Below, piece after piece: positions 1 to 9,773 of a stretch of DNA of 64,000 bases. The DNA is taken from the NCBI GenBank assembly GCA_002270565.1, contig NQMI01000056.1, positions 6,168 through 70,167 of the forward strand. Reading direction: 5' to 3'. A model generated the notes under the pieces. The model did no database searches. It was given only the letters and a program-made list of their open reading frames with translations, and had not been told where the DNA came from. Both the position numbers and the translations under genes were made by a program. This DNA comes from Stenocarpella maydis (lineage: Eukaryota; Ascomycota; Sordariomycetes; Diaporthales; Diaporthaceae). The number at the start of each line of letters is the position of its first letter. Position 1 is the stretch's first letter.

Positions 1-2190
1 ATATTAATCTTCTTATTTACCTACAATCTAGCATATAGTAATAAAAGATTATATCTTATTATATAATAGGTTATATAGTTCTCTAATATAATTGCCTTTT
101 CTATCCTATAGCTTAGTAAAATATAAGCTTTAAGTTAGCTTAATAGGGCTATTATAAATAGGCCTTATTAAGAGGAGGTTATATATATTATTCTTCTAAG
201 GTAATAGATAAGGGTATCTTTTCATAGAAGGGAGTTATTAAAAAGGATTTAACCTTCTATAAGAATTTAAAGCCTAATAGTATTTATTATATAAGTTAAG
301 ATTCTATTATATAGGATCTTGGTACCCTAAGTATATATTAATTCCCTTAATATAAACTTTATATAATAGGGATTTAACATCTATATAATATAAGTGTAAT
401 AAGTTCCTTAATAAAAGGTTATATTATATAAGGTTCTAATATTATTTAATATTCTAGAGTTACTTAGGGTTTAAGTATTTATTAAAGAGTAGTTTTAAAT
501 TATATAGGCTATCTTCCTAATTACCCTATATTTAATATCTTTAAGCCTATATTTCTTTAATTTCATTTTTAATTTCCTTAAATAAAATATATAATCTTCC
601 CCTAACCCTTTGAATATTTAGGATTTTGATCTTATACTTTTTAAGAGTATTTAGGTATTCCTTAAGGAATATCCTCTCTATAAAATTATACTAAAATATC
701 TATCCATCCTTTAAAGTCTTTATATAATAATAATTAAAAGATTCTTATTAGTCCTTCTACCATTCTCATCTTTAATATAAGTTATATTAAATTATAAAGT
801 TAATATATCTCCTTTAATCTAGCTGTTTAATAAAACTTTCTTCTCAAACTTCTTTATATATTAACGAACCTTAAAATTACTTAGTAATTAATTCAGCCTA
901 TAGCTATTCTTTTAGGGTTATTAGGTTTTTTTTTATAATATTGTTTATATTATGTTATATAAATTAATTAGTTTTAATATTAATAGGCTGTATTATATAA
1001 TATAGCCTAATATTCTATGATTATATCATAGTATATACCTTACTAGTTATTCCTATATAATTATTAGCTCTCATTAATATGGAAGCCTTATTAAGCATAA
1101 GACTGTTATATAATTATTAGCTTTTATTATTATAAACGCCTTATTAAATATAAGTTTTTTAAGTAGTTTAGTTATCTAGAACTTATTCTTCTTTATATAA
1201 TTATTAGCTTCTATTATTATAAATGCCTTATTAAGTATAGAAAAGAACTATTTATAAGATATAGCATAAATATATAATTCCTAGCTCTTCTAAAGTTGCT
1301 AATCCAGTAGGCTTAATTAAGTTATCTTTATATAAAGTTTATCTCTTTACTCTTGCTAATCTATAAATTACTAGGCAATCTACTAATCAATATTAAATAA
1401 CCTTTGTTATATAGTAATAATATATATATAGAGAGAGAGTTCTATTTAATAGGTCTATAATTGCTTACTTCTCTAACTATCTGGAGGAAGCAGGGGCATT
1501 TTATATAAACAAGAAAAGTAGTCTCTTCCCCTACCAAGCCTCTTTACTTAGTCAGGTAGCCTAGCCCAACAGGATTGCATGTAATCTAATAGGGCAATAT
1601 TCTAACAGTTATAAAGATAATTTTCTAAAATTCTATATTTAACTATTATATTTTGAAGTAATTAAAATCAATCCCTAATAATCTCTAGATCTTTATAATT
1701 AGCCTTTTAATAGTTATATAGCTAACTAAATATAGTTTTCAACGTTAATTATATCTTAATTAAGCATTATTTTTAATACTTACCAACTAGCTTATTATTA
1801 TATAGTATTAGTAGAAGATTAATTATATATTCTATATTCTCAAGTTATGTTAAAAGTTTTAAAATATCTTAATTAATAATATATTTAATAAGTATTTACT
1901 TTTTAATTAGAGTAAGTTCATACTTTTTTAAATAAATTCCTTATAGCTATATTATTATATTATTCTGTGCTATAGTATAATTTAACATATATTAAAGATC
2001 TCAGTTCCTATAGATATATTTATAAGTTTTGCATTACTCTTTTTAAATTTCTAAATAGCCTAAATGGCTAAGAATAATTTACCCTCTTAGAATATAAAAT
2101 ATATATTATTAATATAAAATTGTACTCTATTGAAGATTTAAATACGTAGAGAAATATTAGAATGATATAAAAGTTAAAGATATAACTATT
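1..2190. other. AT-rich RIP-type desert without genes
   Basis: This stretch is strongly AT-rich (runs of TATA, TAATA and ATTA) and every frame is closed by TAA/TAG at short intervals. No open frame, splice pattern or RNA gene can be supported. Base composition switches abruptly to about 50% GC at 2205. This is the appearance expected of RIP-mutated repeats, but I could not assign the sequence to a particular transposon family. Confidence 0.75.
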
Positions 2191-2204
2191 AGTAAAAAGG
2201 GCTA

Positions 2205-2430
2205 TTGTTGGATGGGTCACGTATTGCAATACGAGTGGGGTGTTGTTCTTGTATTTCTCTCTGTGTTTCGAGTAGTGGGTGCAGTGGGCGTAGCCCGCCA
2301 GCTATCTCGGGTCTATATAGTGGGTGGTAGTTGCTTAGTAAGCAACTACGCCCTCTGGCTACAGTACGGTGGCTGTAGCGATAGCCCACTAATGTGCTGT
2401 TGCACACTACTATTGCCACACTAGTCGTCT
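2205..2430. repeat. GC-balanced, hairpin-rich patch inside the AT desert
   Basis: About 225 bases of near 50% GC stand out from the surrounding AT-rich sequence. The patch contains a perfect 14-bp palindrome CGTATTGCAATACG (2220-2233), an 11-bp-stem inverted repeat GTAGTTGCTTA/TAAGCAACTAC around one base (2327-2349), and a TGTGC-tgtt-GCACA hairpin (2393-2406). An A-run (2452-2460) and a tRNA-like 3' half on the other strand follow. It may be the body of a short non-autonomous element or a structured RNA. No coding potential is convincing. Confidence 0.4.
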
Positions 2431-2449
2431 TTTCTTTTTAAAAATCATA

Positions 2450-2500
2450 GTAAAAAAAAATCCCAGGCGTGGGGTTGAACCTATGCTCTCGCTGTTGTAA
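2450..2500 (-). pseudogene. RIP-damaged 3' half of a tRNA-like sequence with T-run
   Basis: Read on the minus strand there is a T-arm-like segment (AGGTTCAACCCCACG), then CCTGGGA and a run of nine Ts that looks like a Pol III terminator. The 5' strand of the T-stem reads CATAG where CGTGG would pair with CCACG, which is the C-to-T/G-to-A pattern of RIP. No D-arm or matching 5' acceptor strand is visible, so it is at most a half tRNA or part of a tRNA-derived repeat. Confidence 0.35.
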
Positions 2501-3397
2501 TAAGAACAAAAGAATTGCTGTATTCGTCATTAGAATCCCTGTGTTGCCGTTGCTTTTGGTTGTGGCAGCCCCTTTGCCAAGTTCATCGAATATACCGTTG
2601 TGCTAAGTGCCCATTAAATATAGGCACCTGGAGAGGCCTGGCGTGTTATGGCGGTCCCTGCTTCCTCTGGAAGCTAGGAGCCCGTGATTGTATGGTCCGG
2701 TATAATATAGTGCTTTCCCTACATGCAAAATATCCGCTTTCATTAATGTATACTGCTCATTTGTTATCTTTAATACTTAAGAGTTTTAAAAGAAATATGC
2801 AATAAGGACTTGTGCTTCTTTTGCCTGTAGGCTATAGGTTAAATAAGGATTTGCCTGGAGCTGGAATAATAATTGCCCGGACTCCCTAGAACTGGAATAA
2901 TAACTATCCGGCCTTCTGGACCCCTTTTCTCTCTTTACTGAGTGTTAATAATTAACTAAATTAAGTATAGTCCAGATCAGCTGCTAATCCGATGGCAGAT
3001 ATTAATAATAAGTTTTAATAATAACTTAATCTATAAAAGCCCTCTTCGCCTGAGGCTATTTAGGGGAAGAACACTTAGTAAAGCCCTCTTCATTAGAGGC
3101 CAATAGCAAGAGTTAGTAGGTATGAATAAGGTAGTAGTTAGGTTAAATAGGGATTATAGCAGATGGTAATAAATGGCATATTGGAGCCAACTTATTAATA
3201 AAATACGTAGTAAAGCGTGCAATATCCGATGCTGCTCTTGGTAAGTATATAAAATATGTGTTAAGCAGGAGTTAAGACCGCAAAATCTTAACCGGGGACG
3301 CTCAATACGCATAGCTAGCAACTTAAGTGCCCGTAAGATAGTGGTAACCCTTATCACCTAAACCCTTAGTACATAGGCACCACTATAAAAATCTTAG
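2500..3397. other. Mixed-composition stretch with no supported gene
   Basis: Composition is intermediate. A repeated phrase, 'gctggaataataa...cccgg', occurs twice near 2850-2910, and 'aagccctcttc' recurs near 3038 and 3082, suggesting old duplicated transposon sequence. The short open frames here (for example 2515-2805) have no recognisable motif. Confidence 0.5.
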
Positions 3398-3461
3398 CTA
3401 CAAGGTCTCGCCCTTGGGATAGATTTAAACCATATACTAGCCAACTATGCAGCTCCTTAGG
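3398..3461 (-). pseudogene. tRNA-like relic (possible SINE head)
   Basis: On the minus strand the sequence reads GCATAGTTGGCTAGTATATGG, similar to a tRNA D-arm/A-box. It is followed about 10 bases later by GGTTTAAATCTATCCC, similar to a B-box/T-arm. The acceptor stem does not pair and RIP-type transitions are likely, so this is a decayed tRNA or tRNA-derived SINE rather than a working gene. Confidence 0.35.
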
Positions 3462-3738
3462 GTAAGATGCAGGTAATTAGTTAATGGGGATCTAAAGTTT
3501 TGCTAGTTGTTAGTACTGTGTAATCCCTTTTTATATCTCAAGGTACTTATTAACTTCCATCCGGGGCTCAGGGTGCTGGGAAGTAGTGATTCTTCCTTTA
3601 TATAGGGCAGCATTAGTGTTGCATTAGTATATTGCTAACTAAGTTGCATTAGTTAGTCAATTGCTATTGAGTATGCTCTTGCTAGGCAAGTCAGCACATA
3701 GCTATTCTTGCAGCAATTATTATAATCCCTTATATAGT

Positions 3739-4336
3739 TGTTAAACGGAACCGCTCAGCAGGGCGTTGGTACTCCGTGCAAGGAGTTACCCTAGACTTCG
3801 TTGTAAGGAGTTACCCTAGACTTTCTAGCAAGGAGTTACCCTAGACTTGCGAGTCAGGCGATTTTCGCTAAGTACGCCCAGTGCGTGCGTGACGCAAGAT
3901 GAGTTTGGTGGCCGTGAGTCGATTATTTTGGCCTGCATTTGCACCTTAATTCAGACCTCTGCATTACCCTTATTTCTTACCCAAAAGGTATATAACTTAG
4001 TGCATTAGATAGCCTGATTTCTGAAGTTTGTATGTACTTAATTTGGGCATTGCTAGGGCTGTGGTTGGCTAGTTGTTTGGAACCAAAGATGGTGTGTTGG
4101 AAGGGCGAATTTTCCGGCATTTGCAAATTTGCACCAGAGCCTACCGCAGCGTGCCCAGGGGTGAGACGACGTCGGAGGGTATATAAGGAGGGCTTACAGA
4201 AGCCCAACTTAATTCAATACAAAGTTGTCCAGACCATTGTCAATCGTCCGAATTCGCCTCAGAGCACCATACTGCGACCCTGCCGAAACACACACACGCT
4301 GAACTGAATACTATTCTATAGCACAAATTCATCAGA
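3739..4336 (+). mobile_element. Solo or orphan LTR (family A, copy 1)
   Basis: This copy runs from TGTTAAACGG to ATTCATCAGA and is nearly identical to the copies at 52418, 62499 and 63104. It contains three copies of a short repeat with the core AAGGAGTTACCCTAGACT near its 5' end. A TATA box lies at about 4180 (GGGTATATAAGG), with the presumed R region behind it. No 5-bp target duplication is seen (left atagt, right aatac), so this copy is not a clean solo LTR. It remains about 50% GC although the sequence on both sides is RIPed. The 91-codon open frame inside it is shared by the other copies and is not evidence of a gene. Confidence 0.8.
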
Positions 4337-5640
4337 AATACCATATTAACTAATTATAGAATAATTAGGTTAAATTGCTACCACTAGCGTAATTCATCTA
4401 TAATATCGCAACTACTAGTATAACTAAATAGTTACCTTTCTTTACACTCTATAAATATAAACCTTAGGTATATTATAATTATTGCTAGATAATATTCTAG
4501 TGGAATTAGCAGAATAAAAAGTAATATAAATTAAATAGATCTAGAAGAATATCTAAGTAGAACTTTCTTTTATATAGGAATAAATAATAAAATATATAAA
4601 TCAGAAAAGAATTCAGGGACTAATTCTTAAGGAGGGAGATAAAGTCTATTTTCTTTACTAAAATATTAAAACTAAGTAGCCTAGCAATAAACTAGACTAT
4701 AAGAAAATCAGCCCCTTTAAAATTTTAAGAAAACTCTTAAATACTAATTATAAACTTTCATTACCTAAAGAAATAAAATAATACCTAGTTTTTTATATCT
4801 TATTTGTAAAATCAGCACTTAAGAATATAAAACTTAAAATACAGATTGAAACCCTTAATGAATATAATAAGGAATATAAAGTAGAGAATATTATGAATTC
4901 AAGACAGCACTAAGGAATGATAGAGTACCTTATTAAATAGAAAGGCTATGATTCTAGTAAGAATACATAGGAACCAGCCCAAAATTTAACCTACTGCCAT
5001 AACAAACTCAGAAGGTACTACGTACGGACTATTACAAAAATAGCTCCAGGAACCAGAAATGCAGCCTAAGAAGCCCCACACATAATAAACTATAACGAAC
5101 CAACGTTATAATAAAACTATACAATAAACCCCGGTCTTCACAGCTGAAACAAGGGAAACAACTAATAAAAGACTAGTTATAATAAGAAAAAGCTAGAAAC
5201 CAGGACCAGTCAGATAACATCAATACAAATTTCATTCCCAGTAATAAGAATCAAGCATTAGATAAGCCACCTATAAGTGCACCCCCTTTATTACCAGTAC
5301 CTATAAATTCAGACCAACTAGTATTATCATCTACTAAGGAACTCTAATTAAAAACACTGACCTCACCCTCAGAACGCAGCCAGGCCTCTTGCGCCACCAT
5401 TCCACCAGCCTCCTCTACGGAACTCCTCCGCACGTCCTCAGCAGATTGTGCCGCAACCCGCACCTACTCTACTTCAGCCTCCTCCTTCTCTATACGCTCT
5501 AACTCCTCTACCCGCAAGAGACCACAGCATATTACACGCTTCTATTTTTCTAACCAGACCCAATCCTATTCCATCAAGCAAGCTAGCTTAAAATATATAG
5601 CCTCCATCTTATTATAAAGCCTCTAGCGCTATTTTGCAAT
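4337..5640 (+). pseudogene. RIP-degraded Gypsy/chromovirus pol 3' end (integrase C-terminus and chromodomain)
   Basis: The plus strand at about 4600-4680 resembles the integrase C-terminal segment around GDKV. At about 4918-5020 it reads as a chromodomain: EYLIK-stop-KGYDSSKNT-stop-EPAQNL, with both stops at tryptophan positions (TGG to TAG), the signature of RIP. A basic, serine-rich pol tail follows at about 5360-5560 in a short GC-richer stretch. No matching downstream LTR is visible before the gene island starts, so the element is truncated. Family knowledge places the chromodomain at the end of integrase in chromoviral Gypsy elements. Confidence 0.75.
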
Positions 5641-6128
5641 ATTCTAAAGCTTAATAGCAGATAGACTAAGAATATTGCAACCTAAAAGGTTCTAATAGAT
5701 ATACTTATAGTAATAATTAGAGTAATATTTAGAAACCTAATAACTCGCTCTAAGACCCCAGGACTTACAAGAAGAATATAAGGGCATATTAATATAGTTC
5801 TCCTTAATAGTCTATAATAATGCATAATAATTTATAGTTAACTTTAGAATACTAAACTTCTAAATATAGAACTAAATAAGCCTATCTAATATAATAAATT
5901 AAGAAGGTATAAATAATAATAGGGATAAATAAAAATAACTTATAGGATACTTTTAAGGATAAAAGAAATAAGAGAGGAGATAGTATTATAAGCTAATATG
6001 TATTAGCAGCTAACTACTATAGAAAATAACCCTATAGTTCGGGAGATAGCTTATAAGAAGGTTGCCCCTCCTAATCTAATTAGTAATGCTACTATATTAG
6101 GGTTAGGGTTAAAGGGAGCCCCACCCTG
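5641..6128. other. AT-rich RIPed sequence, no gene
   Basis: AT-rich sequence with all frames closed. It is probably the untranslated end, or another fragment, of the Gypsy element to its left. Confidence 0.5.
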
Positions 6129-6245
6129 GCTTTAGTTAATTAGAATGAAGCTAATGAATCCAGAAAGGCAGCTTTAGTTAATTAGGATAGAGCTAATAAA
6201 TCCAGAAGGGCAGCTTTAATTAATTAAGATAAAGCTAACAAAGCT
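6129..6245. repeat. 42-bp tandem repeat, about 2.7 copies
   Basis: The unit starts GCTTTAGTTAATTAG and ends AATCCAGAAAGGCA (42 bases). It is repeated once with a few transitions and then partially a third time. Differences between copies are mostly A/G or C/T changes, as RIP would produce. Confidence 0.8.
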
Positions 6246-7559
6246 ATCACTAGTTATAAATAAAGAGTCGGAACATATATATAAGGATATAGTTATCACT
6301 ATAGTAGATAGCTTTTATAGAATAGACTCTTCAGTCGTTAATCTAAGTATTCAATCCCAGTATTAGATAGCCTTACAGCTAGTGATTATTGTTAGTTAAC
6401 AATATTGCTTAACAACTGCCTAATAGCATATTCCGAACATAAACCCTTGATCTTTCAGGTCTAACGTACTCGGAAACCCTCTGATCATTACAGAAGGAGG
6501 AGAGGGAAGATTGAATAGGCTAGAAACAGGCTTTATTACCATAATAAGTAGGGCACTTAGGCTTTATAGCTCTCTAATTAGCTAACCACTCTACAGAGGT
6601 TCATATAGTTCTAAAGACTTAGCGTTTGATTATAGATATAAGTATTGAATTATCAGCTATATAGGGGTGTGGAGGGGTGTGTAGAAGTGGTTACAGCTGG
6701 GTGTGACCCTAGGGTAACAAGGGGTTTTTGGAAAGTCAGCTCTGCGGCGCACCATACCAAAGGCTCGTCGCCTAGGCGCGCCTCGGAAAGAAGACGTGGT
6801 CGATGGTGTCCTGCGAGCGCAACGTGATGTCAGAGCGAGATATGATTGGCCTGGACCAAGATTTTGTGAGCGAGATTCGCCGCGCGCTGCCAAGGGACGC
6901 TTGGCTCGACTGGTGTGAGGAGGCAACGAAATTGAGCCTTGGCAGCATATAGGTAAGAGCGCCGCTCACCCAGCTGTCCTTGACCAGGCGGCCAACGGGC
7001 CGGATTATACAACATGGTTCCGCCGTGTATATATCATGCCCACGACTACTTCGCGACGGCGTAAAAAAGTGAGCAGATCAAAAGAGGGCGCCAAAGACCT
7101 CCTCAAGCGGACCTCCCAGCGTGGGGCTGTGTGCCATGGTGGAGAGAACGTGCGGTGCAGCCTTCCCTTGCGCACAGATGGATTCGACTTTTAAGACAGA
7201 GTGTTGGGAAGTTGTTGGAATTGTGAGGGTGATCACCACGCGAGATTTATGAGAATCGACCCACGCTAGGTCAAGCCCACCGCTCAACCAAAATGACCCT
7301 CAGAGCAAGCGGCCAAGAAACTTGCGCAGCCTTGTCAAATCACTGTGGAGGCGGTCGAGCCCAAGCTTGAGCTTCGAGGCCAAGGGTATTTGTAGGATTG
7401 TCTTTGTAATTCGTGCCTTGTGTATGACCACTGTCGCCCCCATAAATCATAAGCTGTGGTCTCCGGTACAAAGAATACATACATATTATGTACAACATTA
7501 GATCAAAATCTGTATCAAACAAGCCCGGCTGCTTCCATGCTGTGTACAGGTGGTACTGA
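6246..7559. other. Desert-to-island boundary and lipase 3' flank
   Basis: The sequence turns from AT-rich to GC-balanced at about 6640-6720. Beyond that, to the lipase stop, it is GC-normal but carries no open frame with recognisable protein features or a consistent splice pattern. A CCTAGG palindrome lies at 6771-6776. I see no gene here. Confidence 0.5.
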
Positions 7560-9033
7560 TCAGTCCGCCGTGCCGTCAGCAGCCAGTTGCCGACTGTACT
7601 CGATATCCTTCGTCGTGTAGTTGTTGAGTCTTAGCTCCAGCTCCTCGTCGGAGACGTCGTCGCGTGTCCACAAGGGGTTTGCTACACTGTTGTCTCTTGT
7701 CCTGAGCAACGTGTCGGCGCTGCTGGGGGCAGAGCCACAGCCCATGTACTGGAAGTAGTCTTTTTAATTTTGCGAGTCAGTGAGTGTCACATCAACGCAG
7801 TTCAGCACAAGCAAGACCGATATATCCCAAAGTGAGGATACGGTACACGGCTGACAGCATTCAAGAAGGGGCTGCAAGACAAGACTTACAGGAATGGGCG
7901 TCGACGTCGAGCCCAAAGGTCCCGGCATTGCAACTCGTGTTGGCATACCCCACGCAGATGTCAATCTCACCAATGGTGTAGTCGATGTCAGTGGCCGGTC
8001 CAGAGGCGAGCCAATACTCGGGACTGGTGTGGAAGTAGCCGAACAGGATCGGAGGCAGGCGAGGGACAGGATCGTCATAGTGTGTTACCCGGTACTCGGC
8101 GCCAGGTTGTTGGGTAATGTATTTGACAAGAGCAAGGTTGCCGACGCGGGGCGACCCGTAGGTGTAGAGGTCGCAGGCATAGCTTTGTGATGCTTGTTAG
8201 ATATCGCACTGCGTGCCGTAGGGCTCGGCCCTTTGTTTACTTACCCCAAGTTCCTCAATTCGATGGCTGCCAGCGTGCCTACCGCAGCCCCAAGCGAGTG
8301 GCCCGTGACGACAAGTGCATAGTCAGGGTACTCGGCGTAAGCGGACGTTATGAAGCCCAGTGTGTATTCCCGAATGGACTCCCATGCAGTCTTGAACCCA
8401 GTGTGGACCTCACAGCCAGTTACATAGTCGCACGAGACCAGGAGGAAGGTGAGGTCTGCAATCCAGTTGCGCAGGCCGGACGAGCCGCGGAACGCGACAA
8501 CAATCTCCTTCCTCACAGGGTCGAGCGCGACGTAGCCTTCCATCCCGCTGCGACATTGAGAGTCAGCATTCAAGGAACTGTGGAAGGGGTTTCATTCAAA
8601 CACGGCGTGGATCAGGCCACGGCATTTGAGACACGGGGTCCGGGAGGGAACTTCTTATTCCCAAGCGGGTTAAAAACGACACCGGGAGCTGCCTACAAGA
8701 TGGTGGTGTTGGGCAGAGAGCCGACAACTGTTGCGCCATTCGCCATGACTTGCGGGCAACCGTCCTCGCAGGTCACCAACGAGCCGGCGGCATTGTCGCT
8801 GTTGCAATATGCGGACGCAGAGTATTGGACGTAGTATTTCATGTTGTCGTAGATTGCCGTCGTCAAAACCGAAGCATCTGTTTCAAATAGGTCAGGCCGA
8901 GGGCAATATGGGACATTGTTCCTGACGGCCTCGACTTACCATCACGAGTCACGAAGCTCGCTGGCGGAGCCAGAGGGGATGCCACCACCAAGGCGGCTGC
9001 CCACGACAGGGAGGACGCGACGGAGGGCCTCAT
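7560..9033 (-). CDS. Secreted class 3 lipase / feruloyl esterase-like
   Basis: The protein is 356 aa from five exons: complement(join(7560..7759, 7890..8182, 8245..8547, 8697..8877, 8940..9033)). All introns are GT-AG and the model closes in frame. The N-terminus ([18 protein letters not shown]) is a signal peptide, so the enzyme should be secreted. The alpha/beta-hydrolase class 3 lipase fold is clear: substrate-side FRGS, the nucleophile elbow VTGHSLGAA, the acid in [10 protein letters not shown] and the catalytic His in AHSYYFQYMGC, matching the Thermomyces/Aspergillus lipase layout. It probably hydrolyses triacylglycerols or feruloyl esters outside the cell; sequence alone does not separate the two. 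The C-terminus extends about 55 residues past the catalytic His, longer than in the short fungal lipases. It is the gene nearest the left desert. Confidence 0.92.
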
Positions 9034-9690
9034 TTTGCCCTGCTAGCTGGGGGAACAAGCCGAGAGGATACTGCTATGCACTCGAGCGCAGCGAGGCCAG
9101 ATGGGCGAGTGTCCAGCGGGCGAAAAGTGAGGCTGGTGGCAACGCCGAGGATAGCTAGCAGCCTCGAAAGGCACCGGCAGAGGTAGGCGTCCCTTCTTAT
9201 ACGGGTAGATGCCATGGCCTCGTGGGACCTGCACAGGTGGGCTCGATGTGATGGTGCTGGGGGCCCCAGGACCAAGATGCGGTGCCTGAAGATCCGACCC
9301 CCCGGCGATGTGGCGTCCTGGGTGTCCCACATCCCCATCGCCGGGCCAGATTCCTCACTGGGAGTATGAATGGACGCATGGATAACACGGAGGGCCAAAA
9401 TCCAAGCCAAAGAGGGCAGAGGAGCGCGAAAAGCGGAGGGGCAGGGTGTGGCGGGTGGGGGGGATGGTAGCACTCCAGAAAGGACATGACGATGATGACT
9501 CGCACCACGGGCCGTTTCAGCTGCGATCTGGTTACCCCAGAATTCGGACTCAGCCGCAGAGACAGGGTCGCCTATTGGGTCGCGGTCGCGTGACAGACAG
9601 AGATGGGAAGCATCGCCGGGTTGCTGGCCGGCCTGCGGACGGCAGTACGGCATCCAACTCGTCGTTTTTCACTACGTATACTCATTACAC

Positions 9691-9706
9691 ACCTGCCTAG
9701 GCAGGT
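9691..9706. promoter_or_regulatory. Perfect 16-bp palindrome ACCTGCCTAGGCAGGT
   Basis: A perfect inverted repeat about 650 bp upstream of the lipase start. Its CCTAGG core recurs in several other intergenic regions of the window. A protein-binding site is an inference only. Confidence 0.4.
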
Positions 9707-9736
9707 AGTACGCGAGCATGCCTGTGGGTTGTCAGC

Positions 9737-9773
9737 CCGCCAGCCAGCCAGCCAGCCAGCCAACCAGCCAGCC
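9737..9773. repeat. CCAG tetranucleotide microsatellite
   Basis: About nine tandem CCAG units with one CCAA interruption. Simple-sequence repeat in the lipase upstream region. Confidence 0.9.

Noticed and set aside
4032..4307. 91-97-codon open frame repeated at 4032, 52716, 62765 and 63379
   Set aside because: It lies wholly inside the LTR family, runs over the TATA box and R region, and has no domain. It is open because the copies are almost identical and not RIPed.
9737..9773. Possible CRISPR-like array
   Set aside because: It is a simple CCAG microsatellite without spacers; CRISPR is not expected in a fungal nuclear genome.
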